From Candidatus Rokuibacteriota bacterium (GTDB taxonomy: Bacteria; Methylomirabilota; Methylomirabilia; Rokubacteriales; CSP1-6): DNA of 43,164 bases. The stretch is taken from NCBI GenBank assembly GCA_030647435.1, contig JAUSJX010000037.1, positions 1 to 43,164 on the forward strand, written 5' to 3'. This document shows, one piece after another, positions 24,214-32,022 of this stretch; the first letter of the stretch is position 1, and each line of letters starts with the position of its first letter. The notes under the pieces were generated by a model, which was given only the letters and a program-made list of their open reading frames with translations, was not told where the DNA came from and did no database searches. A program made the translations under genes and the position numbers.

Positions 24214-25260
24214 CTAGAAACCCATGGCCTCGCGGCGGAGGTGGGCCGCCTGCTCCCGGCCCCGCCGCTCGTAGTGGTAGAGGTCCGCGTACAGCTGAGG
24301 CAGGCACACGACCGGCACCCCGCTCTTCGTGATTGGCGCGTGGAAGACGCCCAGGTCGTAGGGCGCCAGGAAGTGGACGTTGCCCTCGTCCTCGCCAGGC
24401 CGGAGCCCCAGGGCCTTCGCCACCGGCTCCGGGTCACCCTCGATGTAGCAATGGATGGCCGGAAAACGGACATTGGGCGCCACGAGCGCCGCGCCCGCAT
24501 GGAGCGTGAACGCGACGCGCCGATCCGCCTCCTGGGCAGCGCGGGCGAGGTCGCCGACCAGCTTCCGCGTGATCCGCTCCGGCGAGAAGTAGGTCGCGAT
24601 CTCGTTGAGGCGATACGTGTAGGCGTCAACCCAGGCGTCGAGCAGATCGGCCGGCTTGCTCAGGTGGATGCGCTGCTGCTCGCCCCGCTCGACCCACGCC
24701 AGGTCGCCCAACCGCTTGACCACGTTGTGGGCGTGGCCGAGGCTGACCTGCGAGGCCTTCGCCAGCTCTTCGAGCCGCCAGAGACGGCTTGGATCGACGA
24801 GGAGCGTCCGGACCACCCGGGTCGCCCGGGGCGCGAAGAGGGCCTTGAGCGGCCGCGTGGACGGCCTGAGGTTGGGCTTTCCTTCCTTCTCGATCAGGAC
24901 ATTCCCGAAGGCGAGATAGCAATTCCCGGACAGGTCGAGGTAGCCCAGGCCGTTTCGCTTGAGGAGACCAGCGCCCTGGGGGCTGATGTACTGGGCGACG
25001 GCAACAGGGTAGGCCCCGTCCATCTCCGCGCGAAGCTCTCCTAGCCTGGTAATAGCCTCACGGATCTGCTTGGGCTGACCGACGGAAGTTACTTCGAGAA
25101 GCAAGGTCTGATCCTGGCCTCCGAGCTTGAATTTCACCAGCAGATCAGTCTTTTGGCCCTTGACCTTTGGGCCGGCAGACTCCTCCCATGCCACAGCCTT
25201 AGGGAACAGCTCCCGAAGCCGCTGGGCCACCGATCGCCTGATTTCCTGCGTATTCTCCAT
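24214..25260 (-). CDS. AbiEi-like winged-helix protein (orphan type IV antitoxin-like regulator)
   Basis: The 348-residue protein (start ATG 25260) has three parts. The N-terminal domain has a nuclease-fold look, with D39 (KTDLLVKF) and E56 (LLLEVT), but the usual lysine is replaced, so it may be inactive. GLGYLDLSGNCYLAFGNVLI (105-124) follows. A winged helix-turn-helix spans about residues 138-200 (RLWRLEELAKASQVSLGHAH). A C-terminal alpha/beta domain completes it. I match it to AbiEi-type antitoxins from memory, with moderate confidence. No AbiEii-like nucleotidyltransferase toxin is adjacent. Its promoter overlaps a perfect palindrome, consistent with autoregulation. An in-frame start at 25326 would lie in the -35 box and is rejected. 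Confidence 0.55.
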   Translation of the reverse strand: MENTQEIRRSVAQRLRELFPKAVAWEESAGPKVKGQKTDLLVKFKLGGQDQTLLLEVTSVGQPKQIREAITRLGELRAEMDGAYPVAVAQYISPQGAGLLKRNGLGYLDLSGNCYLAFGNVLIEKEGKPNLRPSTRPLKALFAPRATRVVRTLLVDPSRLWRLEELAKASQVSLGHAHNVVKRLGDLAWVERGEQQRIHLSKPADLLDAWVDAYTYRLNEIATYFSPERITRKLVGDLARAAQEADRRVAFTLHAGAALVAPNVRFPAIHCYIEGDPEPVAKALGLRPGEDEGNVHFLAPYDLGVFHAPITKSGVPVVCLPQLYADLYHYERRGREQAAHLRREAMGF

Positions 25261-25279
25261 GGTTTCATTGGTTGTACGA

Positions 25280-25299
25280 TTTTCAGCGTACGCTGAAAA
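25280..25299. promoter_or_regulatory. Perfect 20-bp palindrome, probable operator
   Basis: TTTTCAGCGTACGCTGAAAA is its own reverse complement and AT-rich at both ends, standing out from the surrounding G+C. It begins inside the -10 box and covers the expected transcription start of the AbiEi-like gene, which encodes a wHTH protein. The layout is that of an autorepressor site. Confidence 0.7.
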
Positions 25300-25326
25300 C
25301 ATACGAACAATTGAAAGTGCTGTCAA
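25298..25326 (-). promoter_or_regulatory. Promoter of the AbiEi-like gene
   Basis: On the minus strand TTGACA (reverse of 25321-25326), a 17-bp spacer and TATGTT (reverse of 25298-25303) form one of the best sigma70-like promoters in the window. The palindromic operator overlaps the last two bases of the -10 and continues downstream. Confidence 0.7.
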
Positions 25327-25398
25327 GGGAAAAGGTTAGCCGTCAGGGCCTAGAACACCCGGGCGGTCTTCGTGGGCGGAGTGGCACGGCCGAACGGA

Positions 25399-25423
25399 GG
25401 CTCGCCGGGCGAAGTCGCGAGCC
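25399..25423 (-). terminator. Hairpin downstream of the rel-metallopeptidase genes
   Basis: GGCTCGC (25399-25405) pairs with GCGAGCC (25417-25423) across an 11-nt loop, 12 bp past the metallopeptidase stop on the minus strand. There is no T-run; it is a possible end point of the long housekeeping operon. Confidence 0.4.
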
Positions 25424-25435
25424 GGACCTGGCCTG

Positions 25436-25807
25436 CTACTGGCCCTGCTCGATGCCTTCCATCGTGTCGTCGTCGAGGCCGAAGTAGTGCCCGATCTCGT
25501 GGATGACCGTGTCCCGGACAAGCTCGGCCATCTCCGCGGCGTCGGCGCAGTCTTCCTCGATGGGCCCCTGGTAGATGTGGATCGTGTCAGGGAGGACGTT
25601 GCCGTACGAGGTATCGCGGTGGGTCAGGTCGATCCCGCGGTAGAGCCCGTAGAGCGTATCGGGCGGCTCGATGCCGACATCGCGCAGCGTCTCGTCGTCG
25701 GCCCAGTCCTCGACCACGATGGCGACGTTGGCGATTTTTTCCTTGAACCGGCGGGGCAGCGTGCGCAGGGCCCGCTCGACGAGGGCCTCGAACTCGCTGT
25801 GGGTCAC
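25436..25807 (-). CDS. Zincin-like metallopeptidase family protein (PF06262-type)
   Basis: The 123-residue protein has the small zincin signature HEIGHYFGLDDD (HExxH with a following aspartate) near its C terminus. The family's N-terminal FEALVERALRTLPRRFKEKI and the internal LYGLYRGIDLTHRD also fit. Such proteins are predicted metal-dependent proteases of unknown target. The GTG start at 25807 is chosen because it overlaps the rel stop as GTGA and places the first helix correctly. It is the last gene of the long minus-strand block. Confidence 0.88.
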   Translation of the reverse strand: MTHSEFEALVERALRTLPRRFKEKIANVAIVVEDWADDETLRDVGIEPPDTLYGLYRGIDLTHRDTSYGNVLPDTIHIYQGPIEEDCADAAEMAELVRDTVIHEIGHYFGLDDDTMEGIEQGQ

Positions 25808-27951
25808 AGCCCTCTGACGCGCTCGACGTTCATCACGTCCTTCACGTCCCGAATGCCCTGCATGATCCCCTGGAGCTGGTGGAGGTCCTCCACCTCGATG
25901 ACGAAGTGGTTGATGCCCTTTCGGTCGTCCGTGACGGTGATCTCGGCCTTGGTGATATTGCCCCGTTGCGAGGAGATGGCCGCGGTGATCTCCGCCAGGA
26001 GCCCGGGGCGGTCCCGGCCGATGTAGACGGCGATCTTGACGGGGCGCGTGGCCGGCTCCCCGCCGTCCCACTCGACCGCCAGCAGACGCTCCTTGTCGAG
26101 CACGTTCTTGACGACGGTCAGGCAGTCGCGCGCGTGCACCGTCAGCCCGCGGCCGCGCGTGATGAAGCCCACGATGCCGTCGCCGGGCACGGGCGAGCAG
26201 CACTTGCCGAAGCGCACCAGGACGTCGTCCACGCCGCGGACGCGAACGGCGCCCTCGCTCTTCCGGGCGGCCTTCTGGGGCTTGGACTCGGGCGCCTGCT
26301 TGTGGTCGCGGACCACGGCGGGAGCCAGCTTGCCCAGCACCTGGTGGATGGAGGCCTTGCCGTAGCCCATGGCGGCGAGCAGGTCGTCCGCGGTGGCGTA
26401 GCCCATCTCCGCGAGGAGCTTCTTCATCTCCTCCGAGGCCAGGAGCGTGGCCGGGACCAGGCGGTACTTCTTGGCGTCGCGATCGAAGAGCTCGCGGCCC
26501 AGTTCGAGCGAGCGGGCCCGCTCCGCGACCTTGAGCCACTGGTTGATCTTGGCCTTGGAGCGGCTGGACTTGACGATCTTGAGCCAGTCCCGGCTCGGAT
26601 GCTGGGTGGGCGAAGCCACCACCTCGACGATGTCGCCCTGGCGGAGCGTGTAGCGCAGCGGCACCAGCTTGCCGTTGACCTTTGCGCCGACGCAGTGATG
26701 CCCGACGTCCGTGTGGACGGCGTAGGCGAAGTCGATGGGCGTCGAGCCCTCGGGCAGCGCCTTGACGTCGCCCTTTGGGGTGAACACGTAGACCTCGTCC
26801 GGGAAGAGGTCGAACCGGACCGTGTCGAGAAACTCCTTCGGGTCCTTCATCTCCTTCTGCGACTCCATCAGCTGGCGGAGCCACGTGAAGGCTTCGTCGA
26901 ACCGGTCGCGGTCGCCCTTCTTCTCCTTGTAGAGCCAGTGGGCCGCGATGCCTTCCTCCGCCACGCGGTGCATCTCCCAGGTGCGGATCTGGATCTCGAA
27001 CGGGTCGCCCTTGGGCCCGATGACCGTCGTGTGAAGCGACTGGTACATGTTCACCTTGGGCATCGCGATGAAGTCCTTGAAGCGGCCGGGCACGGGCTTC
27101 CAGAGGGAGTGGATGACGCCGAGAGTGCCATAGCAGTCGCGCACGGTCTTAGTCAGGACCCGGACGGCCGTCAGGTCGTAGATTTCGTCGAACTCCCGCC
27201 CGCCCTCGTGCATCTTTTTCCAGATCGAGTAGAAGTGCTTGGGCCGGCCCGCGATCTTGGACTCGATGCCGACCTCCCCGAGCTTCTCCTGGAGGAGCGC
27301 GATCAGGGAGTTGATCTCGGCCTCGCGCTCGAGCCGGCGCTTGGCCACCCGGCGCATCAGCTCCTGGTAGTCCTCGGGCTGCATCACCCGCAGCGCCAAG
27401 TCCTCGAGCTCGGCCTTGACCTTGGCCATGCCGAGCCGGTGCGCCAGCGGGGCGTAGATGTCGAGGGTCTCCTGGGCAATCTTCTTGGCCTTCTCGGGCG
27501 CCAGGTAGTCGAGCGTGCGCATGTTGTGCAGGCGGTCCGCGAGCTTGATCATCAGCACGCGCAAATCGTGGGCCATCGCCACGACCATCTTCCGGAAGTT
27601 CTCCGCCTGCCGCTCCTCCCGCGAGGAGAAGGCGAGCTTGCCGATCTTGGTCACCCCGTCGACGAGGTCGGCGATTTCCGGCCCGAACTCCCGCGCCAGG
27701 TCGTCCTTGGTGGCCCCCGTATCCTCGAGCACGTCGTGCAGGAGACCGGCGATGACCGTGGTGACGTCCATCTTGAAGTCCACGAGGAGGCCGGCGACTT
27801 CCAGGGGGTGGGAGAGATAGGGCTCGCCCGACGCGCGCTGCTGGCCCTTGTGGCTCTTCTCGGAGAAGCGGTAGGCGCGGCTCACCAGCTCCAGGTCGGC
27901 ACCCGGCTGGTACTTCGGAATCTCCTCAATCAGCGTCTGTAACTGTGTCAA
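25804..27951 (-). CDS. rel: Bifunctional (p)ppGpp synthetase/hydrolase (RelA/SpoT, Rel)
   Basis: The 715-residue protein has a hydrolase HD domain (H48, H72-D73 in LLHDVLED, and LADRLHNMRTL at 137-147). The synthetase domain has YDLTAVRVL from 258 and PKVNMYQSLHTT. TGS (VYVFTPKGDVKALPEG), a helical region with conserved cysteines (RFGKCCSPVPGD) and a C-terminal ACT domain follow. The synthetase carries R-x-K-D (RFKD), the variant found in bifunctional Rel enzymes. It makes and degrades the stringent-response alarmones at the ribosome. The start is TTG 27951 with AGGAGG at 7 nt. The preceding 65 bp can form a dyad linking the secF stop and this ribosome binding site. Confidence 0.95.
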   Translation of the reverse strand: MTQLQTLIEEIPKYQPGADLELVSRAYRFSEKSHKGQQRASGEPYLSHPLEVAGLLVDFKMDVTTVIAGLLHDVLEDTGATKDDLAREFGPEIADLVDGVTKIGKLAFSSREERQAENFRKMVVAMAHDLRVLMIKLADRLHNMRTLDYLAPEKAKKIAQETLDIYAPLAHRLGMAKVKAELEDLALRVMQPEDYQELMRRVAKRRLEREAEINSLIALLQEKLGEVGIESKIAGRPKHFYSIWKKMHEGGREFDEIYDLTAVRVLTKTVRDCYGTLGVIHSLWKPVPGRFKDFIAMPKVNMYQSLHTTVIGPKGDPFEIQIRTWEMHRVAEEGIAAHWLYKEKKGDRDRFDEAFTWLRQLMESQKEMKDPKEFLDTVRFDLFPDEVYVFTPKGDVKALPEGSTPIDFAYAVHTDVGHHCVGAKVNGKLVPLRYTLRQGDIVEVVASPTQHPSRDWLKIVKSSRSKAKINQWLKVAERARSLELGRELFDRDAKKYRLVPATLLASEEMKKLLAEMGYATADDLLAAMGYGKASIHQVLGKLAPAVVRDHKQAPESKPQKAARKSEGAVRVRGVDDVLVRFGKCCSPVPGDGIVGFITRGRGLTVHARDCLTVVKNVLDKERLLAVEWDGGEPATRPVKIAVYIGRDRPGLLAEITAAISSQRGNITKAEITVTDDRKGINHFVIEVEDLHQLQGIMQGIRDVKDVMNVERVRGL

Positions 27952-27961
27952 CCCGCGACCT

Positions 27962-28024
27962 CCTGAGGTTGACCAGCAATTTTGCCACTGAAATCAGTAT
28001 TTTGCTACGACTTTTTACCTCAGG
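27962..28024 (-). promoter_or_regulatory. Dyad linking the secF stop to the rel ribosome binding site
   Basis: In the minus-strand mRNA CCTGAGGT (28024-28017), which contains the secF UGA, can pair with ACCTCAGG (27969-27962). The latter overlaps the first half of the AGGAGG (27964-27959) of rel. The 47-nt loop is unusually AT-rich. A ribosome finishing secF would break the stem and expose the site, a possible coupling device. The 8-bp pairing is direct observation; its function is inferred. Confidence 0.35.
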
Positions 28025-28958
28025 CCTTCGCCTTGGCTGGGACCTTGCCCCCCGGCCGTGCGCGGGCCCGGCTCCAAGTCTCCCAGTCCATGACCAGGGA
28101 GGCCGCGGCGATGGAGGAATAAGTGCCGGTCACCACCCCGACCACGAGGGCAAAGGCGAAGTCCCTCAGCACCTCGCCCCCGTAGATGAGGAGGACCAGG
28201 GCCGCAATGAAGGTCGTGAATGCGGTCAGGAGCGTCCGGGACAGGGTCTGATTCATGGCCCCGTTGACCAGTTCGGCCACGGTCTGCCCCTTGCGGAGGC
28301 CCTTGCCGCGGCTCTCCCGGATCCGGTCGAACACCACGATGGTGTCGTTGATCGAGTAACCGACGATGGTCAGGAGCGCCGCGAGCACGGGCAGCGACAT
28401 CTCCCGCTGAGTCAGCGACAGGGCGCCGAGCGTGACGATCACGTCGTGGGCGATGGCGACCACGGAGATGACGCCGTCGCGGAAGTGGAAGCGGAGGGCG
28501 ACGTAGATCAGGATGCCCGCCATCCCCGCCAAGACCGCGTACAGGGCCTGGAGCTGGAGGTCCCGCCCCACCTGCGGGCCCACGAACTCGATACGACGGA
28601 TTTCGACCCGGGCGCCCGCCGTCTTCGACAGGGCGTCTTGCACCTGCTTCGACAGCTGGTCTGGCTTTTCCCCGCCCTGGGGCAGCCGGATCAGGTACTC
28701 CTGAACGTCGCCGAACTGTTGGATCACGGCGTTTCCGAGCTTGATCTCGTCGAGGCCGCGCCGCACGAGGTCCACGGACGCCGGCTTGTCGTAGCGGACC
28801 TGGACCAGCGCGCCGCCGGTGAAGTCGATGCCGTAGTTGAGCCCGCCCACGAAGAAGATCCAGACCAGGCTCAGGAGCATGAGGCCGCCCGAGGCCAGGT
28901 AGAACCACCGCCGCTTGCCGACGAAATCGTAGTTGGCGTTGACGAAGATCTGGAGCAT
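28020..28958 (-). CDS. secF: Protein translocase subunit SecF
   Basis: The 312-residue protein has an N-terminal membrane span, the GIDFTGGALVQV motif of the first periplasmic domain and five further spans. The conserved cytoplasmic segment YSINDTIVVFDRIRE is present. SecF forms a complex with SecD and uses the proton gradient to finish protein export on the periplasmic side. It starts 9 bp after secD ends. Its stop is embedded in a possible RNA dyad before rel. Confidence 0.96.
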   Translation of the reverse strand: MLQIFVNANYDFVGKRRWFYLASGGLMLLSLVWIFFVGGLNYGIDFTGGALVQVRYDKPASVDLVRRGLDEIKLGNAVIQQFGDVQEYLIRLPQGGEKPDQLSKQVQDALSKTAGARVEIRRIEFVGPQVGRDLQLQALYAVLAGMAGILIYVALRFHFRDGVISVVAIAHDVIVTLGALSLTQREMSLPVLAALLTIVGYSINDTIVVFDRIRESRGKGLRKGQTVAELVNGAMNQTLSRTLLTAFTTFIAALVLLIYGGEVLRDFAFALVVGVVTGTYSSIAAASLVMDWETWSRARARPGGKVPAKAKA

Positions 28959-28967
28959 CGGCGGCCC

Positions 28968-30521
28968 CTAGATGGAGATGCTCTCGACCCGGCGGCCGCG
29001 CATGTACATGAGGTCGAAGACGAGGCGGGTGAAGAACACCGCCGTGAAGAGGCTGGCCAGGAGGCCGATCGCCAGCGTCACGGCAAAGCCCTTCACGGGC
29101 CCCGTCCCGAACTGGTAGAGGATGGCCGCGGAGACGAGTACGGTGACGTGGGTGTCGATCACGGTGCGGAAGGCCCGCGTGAACCCGGCCTCGATGGCGG
29201 CGCGCACCGTCTTGCCGGTCCGCAGTTCCTCCCGGATCCGCTCGAAGATCAGGATGTTCGTGTCCACGGCCATGCCGATGGTCAGCACCACGCCGGCGAT
29301 GCCGGGCAGGGTCAGCGTGGCATGGAAACCGGCCATGGCCGCCAGCAGGATCAGGAGGTTGAGCGCCAGCGCCACGTCGGCGACGAGCCCGGAGAGGCGG
29401 TAGTACACGAGCATGAAGAGCACGACGGCGATGGCCGCGGCGGCGCTGGAGACGATGCCCTTGCGGATCGAATCCGCGCCGAGCGAGGGCCCGACCGTGC
29501 GCTCCTCGAGGATCTGCACGGGCGCGGGCAGCGCGCCCGCGCGCAGAACGATGGCGAGGTCGGTCGCCTCCTCGGAGTTGAAGCCGCCCGTGATCTGGGC
29601 CTGGCCCGAGGGAATGCGCTCGCGGATCACCGGGGCCGAGTACAGGTTGCCATCGAGGAGGATGGCCAGGCGCCGCCCCACGTTGGCCGAGGTCAGGTCC
29701 GAGAACACCCGGCCGCCGACCCCGGTCAGCTCGAGCGAGACGTAGGGCTCGCTCGTGTTCTGGTCGATCGACACGCGGGCGTTGGCAACGTCCGCGCCGG
29801 TGAGCAGCGCCTTCTTCTCCACCACGAAGGGGACCCGGCGCTCCTCCTTGGTCTCCTTGTCGACGCGGCGCTGGTAGAGGAGCTCCGAGCCCGGCGGCAC
29901 CTGCCCCGCGACGGCCTGCTCGACACCGGCGCCGTCGTTGACGAGCTTGAACTCGAGGAGCGCGGTCTTGCCGATGAGCGCCTTCGCCCGCTCGGGGTCC
30001 TGCACGCCGGGGAGCTGGACGAGGATGCGGTTGTCGCCCTGCTGCTGGATGGACGGCTCGGCCACGCCGAACTGGTCGACGCGGTTGCGGATGGTCTCGA
30101 GCCCCTGCTTCACGAACCACTCGCGCTGCGCCGCCACCTCTCGGGGCCGCATCGAAAGCACGAGGCGACCCGCGGCCTGGTCGGCTTCCTTGACGTCGAA
30201 GATGGGCAGGTCCTTGAGCACGGTCTGCGCGTCGGCCCAGGCCTGCGGCGACGCCAGCTGCACGGTGAGCTCAGTGACGCCGCGGCGCTCGATGGACTTC
30301 ACGCCGACACCCTTTTTTTCCAGCGCGGCCCGCGCGGTGTCGCCGGCGCGCTCCGTCTGCACCTGGAGGGCCTTGTCGATGTCCACGCCGAGCACGAGGT
30401 GGATGCCGCCCTGGAGGTCGAGGCCGAGGTTGATGGTCTTCTTCGGCGGGTAGAGGTAGAAGACCGCGACCGCCGCGACGACGGCGACGATACCGATGCG
30501 GAGCCAGAGCCGCCGCGTCAT
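28968..30521 (-). CDS. secD: Protein translocase subunit SecD
   Basis: The 517-residue protein has a first transmembrane segment, then NLGLDLQGGIHLVLGVD (the D-L-x-G-G motif), the large periplasmic P1 region, and LEERTVGPSLGADSIRKG leading into five C-terminal spans with TIGMAVDTNILIFERIREEL. It partners with SecF in proton-driven export. Its ATG shares one base with the yajC stop (TGATG), preserving the classic yajC-secD-secF order. Confidence 0.96.
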   Translation of the reverse strand: MTRRLWLRIGIVAVVAAVAVFYLYPPKKTINLGLDLQGGIHLVLGVDIDKALQVQTERAGDTARAALEKKGVGVKSIERRGVTELTVQLASPQAWADAQTVLKDLPIFDVKEADQAAGRLVLSMRPREVAAQREWFVKQGLETIRNRVDQFGVAEPSIQQQGDNRILVQLPGVQDPERAKALIGKTALLEFKLVNDGAGVEQAVAGQVPPGSELLYQRRVDKETKEERRVPFVVEKKALLTGADVANARVSIDQNTSEPYVSLELTGVGGRVFSDLTSANVGRRLAILLDGNLYSAPVIRERIPSGQAQITGGFNSEEATDLAIVLRAGALPAPVQILEERTVGPSLGADSIRKGIVSSAAAAIAVVLFMLVYYRLSGLVADVALALNLLILLAAMAGFHATLTLPGIAGVVLTIGMAVDTNILIFERIREELRTGKTVRAAIEAGFTRAFRTVIDTHVTVLVSAAILYQFGTGPVKGFAVTLAIGLLASLFTAVFFTRLVFDLMYMRGRRVESISI

Positions 30522-30856
30522 CAGGAGGAGGCGCCGCCCTCGCCCGAGGCGGGCACGATGCGCCCGATTGCCGTGCGGTCGAACTCCAGGCGCACCTGGT
30601 CGGCGACCTTGAGGGTGACGCCGTGCTCGGAGAGCTTCACCACGGTGCCGTGGAGCCCGCTCGACATCACCACGCGGTCGCCCGGCTTGACGGCGGACAG
30701 CATGGTCCCGCGCTCGCGCTTCTGCTTCTGCTGCGGCCGGATCAGGAGGAAGTAGAAGATGGCGAAGATCGCCGCGAAGAACGCGAGCTGCACCATCATC
30801 GAGCCGCTGCCCTGCCCGCTCGGCGCTTGCGCCGCGGCGTACGCGAAGTTGACCAT
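30521..30856 (-). CDS. yajC: Preprotein translocase subunit YajC
   Basis: The 111-residue protein has a single membrane span followed by the diagnostic FYFLLIRPQQKQKRE and the cytoplasmic VKPGDRVVMSSGLHGTVVKL domain. YajC binds SecDF and the AcrB class in some bacteria. The frame is open upstream, but ATG 30856 gives the normal family length and leaves 5 bp after the tgt stop. Confidence 0.94.
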   Translation of the reverse strand: MVNFAYAAAQAPSGQGSGSMMVQLAFFAAIFAIFYFLLIRPQQKQKRERGTMLSAVKPGDRVVMSSGLHGTVVKLSEHGVTLKVADQVRLEFDRTAIGRIVPASGEGGASS

Positions 30857-30861
30857 GAGCC

Positions 30862-32022
30862 TCAGGCCTCCGTCTGTGTCGAAGTGGGGTCCGAACCGCC
30901 CACGGATTCTACCCCATATCGGTCCAGAAACCGAGAGCGGAATGGCGCGAACGCGCCGTCGGCAACCGCGCGTCGCATCGCCGCCATGAGACCAAGGTAG
31001 AAGGTCAGGTTGTGCAGCGACAGGAGCCGGTACGCGAGGAGCTCGCGCGAGAGGAAGAGATGCCGGAGGTACGCCCGCGAGAAGCCTTGGCACGTCTCGC
31101 AGGGGCACGCGGCGTCGAGCGGCTCGGGGTCCCGCGTGAAGCGCGCATGGGTGATGGTCAGCGGCCCGTCGGCGGTGAAGACCTGCCCGTTGCGGGCGTT
31201 GCGCGTCGGCAGGACGCAGTCGAAGAGATCCACGCCGCGCGCGACGGCCTCGACCAGATCGTGCGGCTTGCCCACGCCCATCAGGTAGCGCGGCCGGCCG
31301 GCCGGCAGGAGGCCGGCGACGAGCTCCGCGATGTCGTAGAGGAGCGATTTCGTCTCGCCCACCGCCAGGCCCCCGATGGCGTAGCCCGGCAGGTCGTAGG
31401 CGCAGGTCGCCTCCACGGCGCGGCGCCGCAGCATCTCGTACCCGCCGCCCTGGACGATGCCGAAGAGCGCGCGTCCGTCGCCGGCCGCGGCGTGAGCCGC
31501 CACGGAGCGGCCGAGCCACCTGAGCGTCAGCGCCAGGGAGCGCTCCGTGTCGCCGAGGGGCGCCGGGTGGGGCAAGCACTCGTCGAGCGGGTGGAGGATG
31601 TCCACGCCCAAGGCGTGCTGGATTTCCACGCAGATTTCCGGCGTCAGGAGCCGCAGCGAGCCGTCGATGTGCGAGCGGAACTCGACGCCCTCCTCCCCGA
31701 GCCGGCGGAGCTTCGAGAGGCTGAAGACCTGGAAGCCGCCGGAGTCGGTCAGGATGGGCCCGTCCCAGGCCATGAACCGATGGAGCCCTCCCATCTCGCG
31801 CACCAGCTCATGGCCGGGACGCAGGAAGAGGTGGTAGGTGTTGGCCAGCACGATCTGGGCGCCCGCGGCGCGCAGGTCGGCCGGGCTCAGGCTCTTCACC
31901 GTGCCCTGCGTCGCGACCGGCATGAAGGCCGGCGTCTCCACCGCGCCGTGGGGCGTCGTGAGCCGCCCGGCCCGCGCGGCGCCGTCCTGCCTGAGCAGCT
32001 CGAAGCGGACCCGCGCCGTCAC
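30862..32022 (-). CDS. tgt: tRNA-guanine transglycosylase (queuosine synthesis)
   Basis: The 386-residue enzyme exchanges guanine-34 for preQ1 in GUN-anticodon tRNAs. Visible motifs are GAVETPAFMPVATQGTVK, the catalytic-aspartate segment LTDSGGFQVFSL, HPLDECLPHPAP, the GIVQGG loop, the nucleophile region GVDLFDCVLPTRNARNG and the zinc site CPCETCQG with a downstream histidine. The GTG start at 32022 overlaps the queA stop (GTGA). The frame is open further upstream but that part is a queA shadow. The queA-tgt-yajC-secDF order is common. Confidence 0.96.
   Translation of the reverse strand: MTARVRFELLRQDGAARAGRLTTPHGAVETPAFMPVATQGTVKSLSPADLRAAGAQIVLANTYHLFLRPGHELVREMGGLHRFMAWDGPILTDSGGFQVFSLSKLRRLGEEGVEFRSHIDGSLRLLTPEICVEIQHALGVDILHPLDECLPHPAPLGDTERSLALTLRWLGRSVAAHAAAGDGRALFGIVQGGGYEMLRRRAVEATCAYDLPGYAIGGLAVGETKSLLYDIAELVAGLLPAGRPRYLMGVGKPHDLVEAVARGVDLFDCVLPTRNARNGQVFTADGPLTITHARFTRDPEPLDAACPCETCQGFSRAYLRHLFLSRELLAYRLLSLHNLTFYLGLMAAMRRAVADGAFAPFRSRFLDRYGVESVGGSDPTSTQTEA

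Noticed and set aside
24072-24629. 185-codon minus-strand frame ending in the 23-residue micro-protein
   Set aside because: Its upstream part is an Arg/Ser-rich shadow of the AbiEi-like gene; the perfect ribosome binding site at 24152-24161 points to the internal ATG at 24143 as the real start.
27945-30755. 936-codon plus-strand frame opposite secF, secD and yajC
   Set aside because: The opposite strand holds recognisable SecD/SecF motifs; the long frame reflects the scarcity of stop codons in G+C-rich DNA.
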